DNA of 64,000 nucleotides, from positions 48,601,013 through 48,665,012 of the forward strand of contig NW_023601754.1 in the NCBI RefSeq assembly GCF_014898055.3. Direction: 5' to 3'. The DNA comes from Talpa occidentalis (taxonomy: Eukaryota > Chordata > Mammalia > Eulipotyphla > Talpidae). The stretch's first letter is position 1; every line of letters begins with the position of its first letter. Below the pieces are notes generated by a model. The model made no database searches and was not told the DNA's origin. It saw nothing but the letters and a program-made list of their open reading frames with translations. The translations under genes were made by a program, and so were the position numbers. Shown here one piece after another: positions 1 to 11,859 of the stretch.

Positions 1-108
1 AGAGTGTGATATTTCACCTGTACGCAGAGTGGGGAGGCTGAATCAACATGGCTTCTCATTTTCTAATATGTGGGGAATCAGGAGTGAGGGAGGCTCACAT
101 CTGTGGGC

Positions 109-1086
109 TTAGACAAACCGAGGACAAACCATAGGAATTCTCGGGACCCTGAGGATCACCAGGAAGGGGCAGAGAGCAGGGAAACATGACACCAGGACAT
201 TGGAGACCTGTATCAGCAACAGAGGGGTGTCCAAGAAGATTGTCATGTAGAACACAATGCTAGAATTCAGCAGGTAGAAGCTGACAAACATGACCATGAG
301 CATCAGGACAGTGCGGGTGGCTCTGGTCTCTGGGGGGCACCCCCGGTCGGCCCTGGGGGTGTGGAGGTGCCGCACCCTCAGCTGGTGTCTGCGCAGGAGG
401 AGGGCCATGGAGACGCTGGCCCAGCCCATGAGGCCGATGAAGATGGCGTCCGGCACCAACCACAGGACTACAGAAGCAGCGCTGGAGCCTGATCCCAAGC
501 AGAACCAGGACCCCCGGGGCTCGGAGCCATTGCCTACGCTCCGTGGACCAGTGACTTTCACAGGAACGTAGGTATTGATGAGGACACCGAGCAGCCAGCA
601 GGTGCTGCAGGAAGGACCCAGGGCCTTGGGGAAAACTTCTGGGAGCACCGTCCACCCCAGTCTTCCAGGGCTGAGAGTGAAGAGCTGGGAGGTGCTCAGG
701 AGGCAGGTGGAGCACAGCGTGGTGGTCCTGGCCATTCTGTGAATAAAGATTAAAAACTTACACCCAAGAGAGGACAGGGGATGCCTGGACACAAAAGCTA
801 CCATTGTGTTTGAGATCCCAGTGGAAAGAAGAACCAAGATGTTGGCCACGGCCATGTGGGAGAGAATCGTGTTGGGGAGCTTCTGCCTGCATCCTGAAAT
901 GATTGGGGAGAAGTTTTGCAAGAAGAGGAGAACATTGGCTGGGGTCCCCACCCCCATCAATAAAAGACAAGTGATTGTTATGGTCAGTTCTCCCGTGGTT
1001 TGATGGTGGTGGTTCTGGAAGGACTTGGAGAGCACCTCAGCGGGGTTGAAGGGGGTGTGGGCTCTGCTGGCATCCTCGTTCCTCAT
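109..1086 (-). CDS. Vomeronasal type-1 receptor, copy A (intact)
   Basis: Predicted seven-helix G-protein-coupled pheromone/odorant receptor of the V1R family, expected in vomeronasal sensory neuron membranes. The single uninterrupted frame fits the intronless coding exon of this family. Counting from the start chosen here (325 residues): TM1 about 36-57, TM2 72-95, TM3 from Cys109, TM4 158-180, TM5 203-231, TM6 257-280, TM7 288-312. The V1R signature after TM3 (STCLLSTSQLFTLSPGR) is present. Cys109 and Cys196 can form the extracellular disulfide, and loop 2 carries an NGS glycosylation site at 186-188. TM6 has the family pattern RATRTVLMLMVMFVSFYLLN. The frame stays open upstream to a Met at 1,224, giving 371 residues. 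I prefer the Met at 1,086 because copy B has an in-frame stop just before the matching position. No promoter is recognisable. The natural ligand is unknown. Confidence 0.93.
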   Translation of the reverse strand: MRNEDASRAHTPFNPAEVLSKSFQNHHHQTTGELTITITCLLLMGVGTPANVLLFLQNFSPIISGCRQKLPNTILSHMAVANILVLLSTGISNTMVAFVSRHPLSSLGCKFLIFIHRMARTTTLCSTCLLSTSQLFTLSPGRLGWTVLPEVFPKALGPSCSTCWLLGVLINTYVPVKVTGPRSVGNGSEPRGSWFCLGSGSSAASVVLWLVPDAIFIGLMGWASVSMALLLRRHQLRVRHLHTPRADRGCPPETRATRTVLMLMVMFVSFYLLNSSIVFYMTIFLDTPLLLIQVSNVLVSCFPALCPFLVILRVPRIPMVCPRFV

Positions 1087-1224
1087 CCTTGTGCAACGAC
1101 CTCGGCCATCCTTCCCTGCAAAGGCAGCCAAAGTTGTGTCCCCAGAGGAGCTGAGCCTGGGGAGCACATCATTGACCCCAGTGTCACATCCAACATCTTT
1201 TTTTGTATTGACTCCTGTTTCCAC

Positions 1225-2056
1225 TCAATTTCTCACTGCCCAGCAGTGTGGGTTTGTAAGCTCAGGAGACTTGCTGCCCCTGCAGAGCCACCCGCTGTGG
1301 GTCCACATGTGGACAGACGGGTCTCTGGTAGCTAGGCACCCAGACCAGCCCCTGCTAGGCAGACAAGGGTGCACAGCCTTGCCGACAGAGGCAGAGGGGG
1401 ATGAAGGGACTCTTTATTCAGGGGCTCCTAATCTAGCAGGGCGAGAACTCTGGCAAAGGAAAGTCAAGCTTCTTGCCTGGATAACAAATCTGAGCTCCCA
1501 CCTACCCACTGATGAGGCATCAGGGGTGATGGGCAGAACCTTACTTGGAGGAGCGTGTTCACCCTGTAAATGAGGTGGCACGGGCGCTTATCAGTGCGGT
1601 GAGAAAGCATTAATGTCATCACTTGATGAGAATATCCCAGCAGCTAACCAGGACGCCAGGAATCTGTGCTCACCAGGTTAAAGAGTGCAAGACAGCTGTG
1701 ATGAGGAAATTCACAGAGCCTCAGAAACGCAGTGGGTGATGTGGGGACCTTGGGAATCATATCATCGGGCAGAGGAGGCTCTCCCCAAGGACTGAAGTGA
1801 AAAAATAAGGAAATTTTGGAGCAGAAAAGTATCAATTTGAGAGAGAACTTACTAAGCAGCATTGAAGCAGCAGTTCACATGGAAGAGGAGCACGTGAACA
1901 CCAGGACAGGCCTGTAGGGATGAGTGCAGAGAGCAGGAGAACAGGAGGCCGTCGAGGACATGACAGTCAGAACTTCTTGCCCTTCAGAATGTACCTGGAC
2001 GTCCAGGCTCAGAATCTAAGCGAACACAATAACTTAATGTGAGAAGACCTTCAATA
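1225..2056. other. Upstream flank of V1R A, no gene seen
   Basis: Non-coding DNA 5' of the receptor, where a promoter or untranslated exon could lie. I recognise neither. It aligns to 28,945-29,776 and 47,170-48,020. A and B differ at about 5 percent of bases by eye in 1,241-1,700, while C is clearly more diverged. It ends at the 16-base target-site duplication of the next SINE. Confidence 0.6.
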
Positions 2057-2336
2057 GGGCCTTCCTGGTGTTGCAAGGGGTTAAGATGTAACCTTGAAGC
2101 TGACCGCAGCCACTGAAGCACCACTTCGAATCCCCAGTCACCCAGGGAGATACCCACATGACCCAGCAGACCTCTCCTGGCTCACCCGCTGCTCCCCTCT
2201 GCATTGTATTTGGGACAATCTGCCTGTTCTGTTCCCTGCACTGTTGCTGGTGAATCCTCTCACCCTCAGCTCCACACACACCTCTGGCCTGTACCCCAGC
2301 TCTTGTATGCATAAATGAATAATCTTTTCAAAGAAA
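2057..2336 (+). mobile_element. tRNA-derived SINE, shared by all units
   Basis: Full-length copy of the SINE family seen throughout the window. A tRNA-like head carries a degenerate box A and a box B resembling CTTCGAATCCC at about 2,126. The body shared with the other copies follows (GACCTCTCCTGGCTCACC, then CCGCTGCTCCCCTCTGCA), and then a short A/T-rich end. It is flanked by a 16-base direct repeat (GAGAAGACCTTCAATA at 2,041-2,056, and at 2,337-2,352 with one mismatch). It is present in B and partly in C, so it predates the duplication. Confidence 0.85.
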
Positions 2337-2399
2337 GAGAAGACCTTCGATAAATGGGGTAGTACAGTAGCGAGCGATAAAGAACTTTAGAGGCAGCCT

Positions 2400-2960
2400 T
2401 TGGAAAAGGAGGGTGACCTCCAAGGTGCCTCCACAGGCTTCTGGGATGAAGCCAAAGCTGTTGTAGAAAGAAAGTTTGTAGCAACAAATGCACATGGTAG
2501 GACATTTTTAAAGTTTCAAATAAATAATATCTCAAGGATAGAGGAGAACAAACTAAGCCCAAAGGAAGCAAAAGGGAGCGAATGGAAAACATGCACAGAA
2601 ATGAGTGAAGTAGAGGTGAGGACAACATGGAAATGCAACAGGTAAACTGGGGTCTGGGACTTCAAAAGACCAAGAAACAAGGACAGATCTCTCGCGAGAA
2701 GAACAAGAGAGGAGATGCAAAGAAATGCAGTCTGTAGTGAAAGGGGCACCGCCCTCGCTCTGCAGAAAAACAGAATCCTAAGACACCACCTTGAAGGGGA
2801 CCAACCAGGAGCAGCACAGCCGACAGGACATGGACACATTCTAGAAACCGATGACACACCAGACTCTTCAGGAAGACAGAGGAAATCAAAACAGCTGATA
2901 AAGTGAAGAGATTCAATCACTCATCACAAACCTCTGAAAGCAGAGAATCCAGATTCTCAC
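2400..2960 (+). mobile_element. Degenerate LINE-1 ORF2 fragment
   Basis: Plus-strand translation reads WDEAKAVVERKF near 2,440, matching the [12 protein letters not shown] segment of ORF2 in the young LINE-1 of this window. The following bases track the same ORF2 region ([17 protein letters not shown]) in decayed form. Both ends are broken and no long frame is left. It is present in B (30,120-30,680) and deleted in C. Confidence 0.7.
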
Positions 2961-3874
2961 AAAACAGAAGGAATCACCCACTTCCTGCAACTCTTACAAC
3001 ATACAGAGAAAGAGCAAAACTTCCAAGCTGGTGTTTGAAGCCAGCTTTACCTTGATGCGAAACCCGGTTGGGATACACAGGAGGAGCCAACCGTGTCCAG
3101 CGTCTGGTGGGGAGACGGGCCACACACTCACAGACACGAGGACACACCCTCATGGGCCCGTTAAAAGGATTTAGCACCGTGACCCAGCGGGGTCCATGCT
3201 TGAGACACAAGCGCTCAGGACACACCGGCCAGCCGAGGTGCCCGGGTGCTAATGCTGGGAAGCCACAGGGTCGTCTTAGGACAGGCAGAAAAGGCTGTCC
3301 CAGTCACAGCCTCCTCTCGTGATCGAAGAAACAGCAGCCCCAGAGACTGGGCATAAGAGGAACGTAACTCAACATGGTGAGCACCCGCATTCCAGGGGCT
3401 ACTCCGCGGAGAGGCTCCACGCACCTGCTCTAATGCCCACCATGGGACAGGACTCCCTCGTGCCCCAGAACACAGGGTGCCAGCGGGGTGCGGGCAAGAC
3501 TAAGAGACACGGGACACCCGGTGGAAAAAGTGGAAGTAAAAGGATGGGATGGTTTGGTAGAGAAATATCCAAAGAGTCACAGAAAGCTGCTGGAATCAAT
3601 GAAGCCAGTTGGCAGCTGTGGCGGGAACCCAAATAGTCACTTTCCCCCCATGAAACATCTGAAGGAGAAAGGAAGAAACTGCCCCGTTCACATGAATATC
3701 AACAGAGCAGACACTTGGAGTGAATCCAGCCCCAGCCTGCTGAGTCCTGCACAACCCCAGGCTGAGCCTTCCCCCCTCCCAGAGACCCCAACAGGGCGCA
3801 GGGGAGCACTCACCTGGCCAGGCTCTCTCCCAGCACTGTGCAGGGAGAGCTCAGCAGGCCTGGCCTGTTATAGA
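2961..3874. other. Unrecognised non-coding segment
   Basis: Present in A and B. In C only the part from 3,350 onward remains. Open frames are short and not shared in a meaningful way. No RNA gene or repeat family is recognised. Confidence 0.5.
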
Positions 3875-4296
3875 GACAGTGATCCCTGCCCTGCCCTCCC
3901 CACAGACACCCTGTCAGCACGTCACCTGCCCTCACACTCACTGTCTGCGTGGAGAGTCTGAGAGGATCCAGGCGGGTCTCACCCCAGTCCCTCACCGTCA
4001 GTTACCTCAGCTGATGGGGGACAGCTCTGGACAATTACTGGGGCCACCTAATGAGCAGCTGAGCACAGAAAGTTTCCCATGTTCCCTGCGGGAGGAACAA
4101 AGTTCAGAATCAAAGTGTAATCAAGGGGGAATGAGCATCAAGAGTGCACCAGGGTCCTTCACACTCGTCCCCAGACAGGGATACGCACGTCCCGATGGCC
4201 GTCCCCACAGTCCCGGGATTTCCAGCTCAGGCTGACGCTGTGTCGGTGCAAACTGACTGTGCATTTGATCTGGAGTCTCCCTTGGATTAAATTCCT
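3875..4296 (+). repeat. Inverted repeat, left arm (unit A)
   Basis: About 420 bases whose reverse complement occurs at 7,538-7,955. Examples: CAGCTCAGGCTGACGCTGTG at about 4,223 against CACAGCGTCAGCCTGAGCTG at 7,590, and GACAGTGATCCCTGCCCTGC at 3,875 against its complement ending at 7,955. Short gaps and mismatches show the arms are old. Both arms are kept in all three units. I do not recognise the sequence as a known LTR or transposon. Confidence 0.85.
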
Positions 4297-7200
4297 CCTG
4301 TGACGTTTGGCCCCGAGTCTTGTATCCTAGAGGGGATGAGGATGGCAGGTGAGACTTTTATTGCGAGGGGGTCTTGGTTAAGCACTACTCAGGATCTCGG
4401 AAAGACAAGCTTCATCGAATCTTTTTGGTCCAGCTCCAAATCCAAACCAGGTCACACCTGCCCATGACCCCCGAGAGACCCAGTGATCCTCAGAGGGGTT
4501 AGGCTGGCCGGAGACAGCTCAGGGCGACGTTCAAGTTGAGACTAAGTGGGAACTTCCCCACTGCAGCCCCATATCGATGGCCCTAAGTACCCTTTACCAG
4601 GGAGGGATAGCACCGTCTCCAGGGGTGAAGGACGTCAGGGTCATGGGAAACACCCTGAGCTGTAGGACTTTCATAGTGGCCGCCAATGACGTTTAACATG
4701 AGGTGGGCAACTCTGGCAGGTATGGCTGGGAGTGTGACCAGCATAAAGATGGGAGAAGGTGACAAGGTCAGTGAAGATTCAGGGGTGTTAGCTGACTCTG
4801 GGGTGGAATATTATTCAGTCTTGCAAATGGGAGAAAATCCTGCCCTGTCAACCTCATGGTTGAACCTGGGGGCCTTGTCCTTCCTGATACAGCCCAGTCT
4901 CAGGGACAGACCCTGCCTGACCGCACATATGGGAGGCCTCTGAAAGCATCAGGCGTGCAGAGGTGGAGAGAGAACATGGTGCTGTCCATACCAGGAGGGG
5001 CCCGTGAGGATGGTGTGAGCCCTAGAGTGGTGTACACGCCAGAATGCGCATGAACACTTCCAGGTGCTGTGAGGACCTCGCGGCTGTTCTCATCAGCAAC
5101 GAGAAGCTGAAACCTGGAGACTGGGCAAAACACATAGGGACGCTGGTGTCTGGCGCCTGTGTGACGTGCTGAAGCCTCCCAACTGCAAATTGGAGACTCT
5201 GGGCGCGTGTCCTCCGTTCCTTGCTTGGGGGACATGACTGTCTCAAGAGCAGGGAAAGCTGTTGGGCAGGTGGGGCTAAAGGGGAGCAGTTTACAAGCAG
5301 GTGTGGATGGACCCGTGATGGGGCTCAGCCCCGGGGATGTGGAGGCTGGGTGGTTCTTCCCTCTGCTGGGCGTGTCCCCTCCCTGCTCACTGTGGGGTCT
5401 TCCATGACCTTGTCCCTTCTCCCTCCACGAGCTGCCAGAGCCCCACCCGGGGGTGCCTCGGGTCCAGGGCACACAGGCTGTAGTGGAGACACGCCACTCA
5501 GGACTCTGAAGTCTCCGGCTAGAGATAACATGTCATGGAGTGTCCTCTGCCCACTCGTTACAGGTCAGCACCCCCTCCTCCCATTGTGATGATGGGAAAT
5601 GGCTCTGGAAATGGCCAAGGACTGCTCAGCTAGAAACAATGGTCTGCAGAAACCCGACTGTGACTTTGGTTGTGTGTAAAGGCGTCGGCCAGGCTCTGAG
5701 TGTGAGGGGCTCTGTACGGTTGGGCCCCACCAGCCCAGAGGGTCAGCCTGAGAGTGGCATCAGCCTTGCCCAGCAGCGAGTGGGTCTCACAGCCACTCAC
5801 TGGACAGCTGAGTGTCTGCTGGACCACGTCCCCCTTCTCTGCAGGTTTCCACCCTCTGGGAAACTGTCAAGCTTTCTCTTCACATTTAGCATAACTCCCC
5901 CAGTTGTTCATAGGGATGAAGAGAGAGAAAGCAGCAAAACAGGAAGGGCTGCTCTCCTTCACCATGCAGGTGCCTTTTTCTTTGTCCTTTCCTAATACAC
6001 CTGTCCTGGTATAAAGTGGGGAAGGAGACATGGGATTCAGCGAGGCTAACTGTCATGTGTACAGTCAGAAAAGTTACTCCGTTTTCTGGTCTGGATAAGT
6101 GTTTATATGATGAGGAGACGCAGACGCTGCTGATGACCACGGAAGAGAAAATCTCCACCTGACCATTCCCATCACTCCTGAGCTGCCGTGGAGTGCAGGC
6201 TCAGGTGCGTGATCATCTCATGGAGCACACCCTGCAGTAACCTTCTCAGAATGGCCTCTTCTCACTCAGATGTGTTTCTCCTGTTTACACACCATCTTGT
6301 GGATTGTACCCTGCACGTCATGGTGCTGGGGTTGTGACCTCAGGCTGCTCCCTCACGGTGTGCTGGCCAAGTGATTGTGGGTTGACACTCAGGTGTGTGT
6401 GCTCTCTGCCAGGTCCTCTGTCCCCCACAGGTGAAATACCCAACCTACCTTGCAGTATTTAGAGATAAGTACATTAAATGGCTGACACTTTGGAAAGGTC
6501 ACTTGATTCTCTTAAAGGACGTCTTAGCCTGCGTGAGCTGGCAGTCGAAGGGCCATGAGCACTTGCCCTCTGAGGCAGACCTGATGCCGTTGTTGTTTTA
6601 TGTGGTTGTCATTACTACATCTATCTCCACTTTCACCGTGTCTGCTTTCTGAGTTGCTCAGGTTCCTTCTCCAGAGCGCATCTCCAAGCTCCACTTAGGC
6701 CTCTGCAGCAGCCTTCAATAATTCAGTGAGATCTTTTCCAAATAGGCCTGCACGGTTAATGCTTTATTTTTCAAATATGTAGAAACGCCTCTATCATAAT
6801 GAATATGGCCTGATCAGTTGCCTTGACAATACATGACTCATGCTCATTAGCCTGAAATAGAAGTGCATGTTTCTCTTTTTAACTTGAAATTTTAACTTGA
6901 AATTTTCAGTGGACTTTGTTATAGAGAAGTTGTAAATTCACAACGGAATGGAGAGTAAGATGCAGCAATGTCCCACTTAGCCCCAGCCCTACACACGACC
7001 CCGGTTATCCGGCCTGGTGACAAATGGTCGTTTCATTCTCCTCGCGTGTTCTCCGTGGCTGCCACTGCTCAAGTGAGAATTTATGATAAATGCAATATGG
7101 ACATGCAAGTCTGTAGCTCCCCAAACCAACTGGAAAAGTCACTGGTGGGACTGGTCACAGCTTACATGTATGGAATGCAGGATTAGACGTTCAACTCTTT

Positions 7201-7537
7201 TGTGAAGTTTCTTTTTTATTCTGTTGAGTTTTATGTTTTGGCTTTGACTCGTTCTGAATTTGAAAGAAAGCTGATGTGATCCTGCTCTTTGTCCAGTCAT
7301 TTCTCCCCCTCATTCCTGTCGTTGCGTCCTGGGGTCCCATTCCCAGGGCAGATTGTGCAGGGGAAGGGCAACAGGTCCATCCAGAGAGGGACAAGGGACC
7401 CAAGTTTCTGGGGTTTGGGGGGCTGTAATCACTTGTGGGGCCCTGAGGACACTCTCGGGATCTGGGCTGGGTCCGATGAGCTTCAAAAGGGCTGTTCTCA
7501 GGCCAGAAGACCTGGGGCCAGAATCTCAGGATTTGTG
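4297..7537. other. Spacer between inverted arms (unit A), no gene seen
   Basis: About 3.2 kb, collinear in all units (B 32,013-35,206; C 49,184-52,399). I see no conserved long frame. Bases at about 6,905-7,100 (GTTATAGAGAAGTTGTAAAT and following) resemble an old LINE-1 remnant read on the minus strand; this call is weak. The rest is unrecognised. Confidence 0.5.
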
Positions 7538-7955
7538 GAATTTAATCCAAGGGAGACGCCAGATCCCAGGGCCAGCTTCAGTTTGCACCGACACAGCGTC
7601 AGCCTGAGCTGGACACCCCAGGACTGTGGGGACGGCCATCGGGACCTGCGTGTCCCTGTCAGGGACAGGTGTGAAGGACCCTGGTGCGGCCTTGATGCTC
7701 ATTTTCCCTTGGATTTCACGTTGATTCTGAACTTAGTTCCTCCCGCAGGGAACGTGGGAAACTTTCTGTGCTCAGCTGCTCATTAGGTCGCCCCAGTATT
7801 GCCCAGAGCTGTCCCCCATCAGCCGAGGTGACTGACAGTGAGGGACTGGGGTGAGACCCCCCCGATCCTCTCAGACTCTCAACGCAGACAGTGTGTCTGC
7901 AGGCAGGTGACGTGATGTCGGGGTGTCTGGGGAGGGCAGGGCAGGGATCACTGTC
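7538..7955 (-). repeat. Inverted repeat, right arm (unit A)
   Basis: Reverse-complement partner of 3,875-4,296. The inner edge is marked by GGAATTTAATCCAAGGGAGA, which pairs with TCTCCCTTGGATTAAATTCC of the left arm. Beyond the outer edge similarity fades quickly. The two arms could in principle pair as a stem around the 3.2-kb loop. Confidence 0.85.
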
Positions 7956-10759
7956 CCAATAACTGCCTCAGCCCTCGGGCTCTCGAGCAGCGGGGCGGAG
8001 GGGTGGGCACAGGCCTGGCCGTGACCCACTGAGACGCTCCTCAGGACGCAGGGCACCCGTGTCTCCCAGGTGGCCTGCGGGTCCCTGCGTGGCGCCCTGT
8101 TTGTGTCTCAGCGGGTGGAAAGGGCCGCGCTGCCCTGTGTGTCTTTGGCTTTGTGGCGTTTGGGTTGAATTTCGGCTCATTGGTTGAGTTTTGATGTCTG
8201 TCTGTGGCCTCAGCCCCCACATTCCCCCCAAGCCCAACGTCCCTGAGCTTCCCTCTGCGGCCGTGGGCGTCTGGGGTCGGGTCAGGGAGTCTCAGCGCCG
8301 CTGTGGTGTGGGTTGTGGGTGTTGCTGGTGGGTCCACTTCACTGTCCGCATTTTCTCCGCCTCCCCAGGCCCGTGTGTTGAGTGACATCTTCTCCCTCTG
8401 CGCCCTGGGGTCCTTCCTGAGTGCCAGTCGGCGTCCATGTCAGCTTTTATCCCTGGACGTCTGCCCGTCCCGTGGCTGGTGTCTGTCTTGGCCAGTGCCC
8501 TGTGGTGTCACTACAGTTTGCGGGACAATTTGAAATCGGGAAGGAGACGCACCCCTGTTCTGTTTGCCTCGACTCCTCCAGTCCTCTGGCACGTTCTGTG
8601 GTTTCATCCAAATTTTAGTTCGTTTCTGCTGTTGTTGAGGAGAAGGTCGTTTTTATGTGGGTGGCGATGGCAGAGCACAGACATGTTCGCGGTCTGGAAC
8701 CTTCTGACCCGTGTGCCTGGGCGTCTTCTGCTCGTGGGTCTCACGCCATGTCTTTCAGCCGAGCCCGCGGGTTCCTGGCGTCCACTCTCATGCCCTGCGT
8801 GACCCTGACTCAAAGTGTTTTATCGCCGTGATGCCGCTGTCGGTGGGATGGTTTTCTTTCCTCATCGGATGCTTCATCCTGAGTGTGAGGAAATGCAGCT
8901 GCATTCCTGGTGCCCACTGGTGCCCGCCTCCCTGCCCCATGGGCCGATCATCCAACTGCCAGTGGATCGACTCAGGAGTGTCCGTGTATGAATCATCTCC
9001 TTTGCCAAGAGCCACTTGTCTACTGCTCTTCAGCTGGGGTTCCTTTCATTTCTCTGGCCCGTGTGTGCAAGCTGGGACACCCCGCCTCTCCTGTTACGGG
9101 GTGGGGAGAGCCAGCACCGTGGATGTCATTGACATTGGAGGAAACACTTTCCATTTCTCCCCATTGAACATGTCGCAGAGGGCCTGTCATCTGTGGCTTC
9201 TACCCCGTTGAGTTATATTCCCTCTCTGCCCGGTCTGTTTGTTTTTAGATCTTTGTTTTTAGATCTAATGAAAGGTCGCTGTGCTCACACGTGTGTGTGT
9301 TTATTGCATTCTGTCACCGTGCGGGTCCCTGACGTTGACCTGAGCATGTGGAACATTCTTGCACCCGCTCGGGGCCGGTGCCTGGTCTGCCATGTGCTCC
9401 TGAATTTGGTGTAGAGATGTTGTGAGGAGAAATCCTGCTTATCTGACACTAGGTACAGGGTTAGTCTTTGATGTCCTTCAGTTTCAGGGGTTTAATACTG
9501 CATGTTCTATTTCATTCGGGTTTGTTGGCTTTTTTGGTTTCCTTCTTTGGCAGTTTCCGCACTGGTGGGATCTGGCTTTTATGTTTCATGTCTCTGCTCT
9601 AGACTTGTGCAGTGGATTCCACCATCTTACACCAACACCTGAGAGAATAGTCCATTTGTTTTAGCAATTCTTTCATTGCGCTTAAGTAGTTCTGTCCTCC
9701 CATCGTTCTCCTTTTATATTTTTTATTGTTTTTTGCCTTTTGTAGTAGGTACCATTATTTTAATACTTATTTTCTTCTAATACTACAACCAAAAGTTACA
9801 GTGAAAATTTGGAGCGTAACCTGGAGAAGAGGTCCTGGGTTCTAATTCTGGCTGTGTGTTACCTTCATCAGAGTTTTGTTCGTTCCTTTTGTTTGTTTGT
9901 TTGTTTGTTTAAAGAGTTATTTTCAGCATAATTTGGGAAAGTCAAATTCAGGCAGGTGTGTCTTTTAACACTTTGAATAAGTCACTTCCCTCCGCATGGC
10001 CTGTAGAGTTCCTCTGAGAAATCAGCGTAGAGTCTAGTGCGGCCTCCCTGCAGAGTCCTGTCCTTTCACACTTGTCCTTGACTGCTGACAGTTGCAAGAC
10101 CATGTTTCTTAAAGAAGGTCCTTTGCAGTGAGATACTTAGTTCTCTTAGCTCTGAGACTTGGAAGTCAAGTTCTTTTTGCAGTTTTGGGGAGTTTTCAGC
10201 TACTTTATCTGTTAATAAGTTCTGTGACTTACTTTGCTCTCCTCTCCTGCCATGCCCTGATTAGAGTTAGGTTGGCTTTTCTATTGGAGCCTGCTGAACC
10301 CCAGATCTCATAAAGAACCCTTTTAAGAACTCTGAATTCTTTCTCTACTCTGTCTGAGTCATTTCTAAATTCCCACCCTCCTGTTCACATTTTCTTTATT
10401 CCATGTGATCTGCTCTATGTTGTTCAAGGCCTTTGTCATCTCACTGAAATTTTCAGCTGTAGAAATTCTGCTTGGCTCCTTGTAGAATTTCAGTTTTGTT
10501 GGGCAGTACTGGGGCTCATTAGTGTCCTTCCAGGTGTATTCCCTTCCTGAGTTTTATTCAGCACCTAGATTTTGTCATTGGAGCTCTTTTGAATTATTCA
10601 TCAGTTGGATCACAGTGTCTAGCTTTGGGTTAGTGTCTTTGGCTTCCATCACTGTCAAATTGTCCTTTTTGTTACACCTCATAACATGATTATCATAGAA
10701 TTTATGAAAAGTGCCTCAACTCCCACTTTATTTGAAAAATAATTGATTTAATTATCCTT
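7956..10759. other. Non-coding segment with (GTTT)n tract
   Basis: Collinear in B (35,632-38,540) and C (52,810-55,575). It is GC-rich to about 8,800 and then AT-rich. A GTTT microsatellite lies at 9,889-9,910 and varies between units. No coding gene or RNA is recognised. Short frames shared by the units drift by frameshifts and look non-coding. Confidence 0.5.
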
Positions 10760-11335
10760 CTTTATTTTTTTCACATTGCAGAATTTCTCCCCTCTGTGGT
10801 GGACACCATGCCTTCCCACCACCAAATCACCCTCAGCCCTCAACTTCCCTCCAACTTGCTCTCCCCTTCCATTCTGAGTGTCTTTGATCCATGGTCAGCT
10901 TTCAAGGAAATTTCTTACAGTGTGTCTTTGTCTGATGCTTTATGTGATTACTCTAGATTCCACATGGAAGTGAAATGATCCAGTATTGATCTGTTTCCTT
11001 CTGACTCACTTCACTTAGAATAAGTCCTTCTTTTTCATCCATGTTTAAATGGCGTGTTTATCTACCTTGATGGCTGAGTGTATATTCCATTGTGTATATA
11101 AAATACATCTTCTTTATCCAGTCATCTGTTCCGGGGCGTTTAGGTTCCATATCTCGGGTATTTGGATCAGCGCTGCTATGAACACAGGGGTGCAGGTGTT
11201 CTTTCGATATAGCTTTTTTGTGTCCTTTGGGCAGATTCCTAGGGAGGAATAACTGGGTTACAGTTGATCCATTTTTGGTTTTTTGAGCAATCTCCACACT
11301 TCTTTCCATTAAGGCTTTGTTTAATTTGTTTCCAA
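10760..11335 (-). mobile_element. Old LINE-1 3' fragment (unit A)
   Basis: Minus-strand LINE-1 end. T-rich bases at about 10,763 represent the tail, followed by a pyrimidine block equal to the purine-rich 3' UTR on the other strand. The ORF2 end is recognisable in GCGCTGCTATGAACACAGGG and GTGTCCTTTGGGCAGATTCC, which match the young element at 12,765-12,820 with many changes. The frame is broken. It is shared with B and C. Confidence 0.8.
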
Positions 11336-11407
11336 ATGTTCAACAGGTTGGAAATTAGGAAGCTTCGTTTGTTTTGCAGAAGGTGAGGTAATACCAAGGT
11401 TACAGGT

Positions 11408-11431
11408 TTATTATTATTATTGTTGTTGTTT
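11408..11431 (+). repeat. TTA/TTG microsatellite (unit A)
   Basis: Runs of TTA followed by TTG. The tract is about 24 bases here, about 43 in B and about 26 in C, so it has changed length since duplication. Confidence 0.9.
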
Positions 11432-11859
11432 TATGTGCCAGTACTGAGTCCCTGCTGAGGCTGGCAGCCTATTGGTAAATAATGTGCCTTCACCCTCCTG
11501 TGCCTCAGTCAGAAGCTCTCCCACGTGGTCCCGTGCCAGGATCCACAGTCATCCCAGGATCCTCTTGGATGCTTGGATGGATGCTTCTCAGGGGATGCCT
11601 GTGGTTCTCCCTCAGCCATACCTTAGACAACACTGCATGGTTCCAGAGTTCATGGTGTACATTCATGAGCTATCATAGAGTAGATACAAGACACAAACGG
11701 TAGACGCGAAACTGGTATCAGTGGTATGTCCCCAAGTGGAGCCTCCCCGCGGAACATGACAGTGTCTGCCTTCTCAGGAGATGAATGGCTCAGGATCACT
11801 TTACTCTGATCCAAAACTGCGAAGAATCTGGTCACATCACGGGGCAGAATCCGGTCACA

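Noticed and set aside
290..571. Plus-strand 93-codon frame antisense to V1R A, repeated at 28,009-28,290 and 46,220-46,501
   Set aside because: It lies wholly opposite the conserved receptor coding sequence, so its conservation follows from the V1R. No motif or signal supports it.
3875..7955. Inverted arms as the LTRs or terminal repeats of one mobile element
   Set aside because: Retroviral LTRs are direct, not inverted. I see no transposase in the 3.2-kb spacer and no target-site duplication outside the arms.
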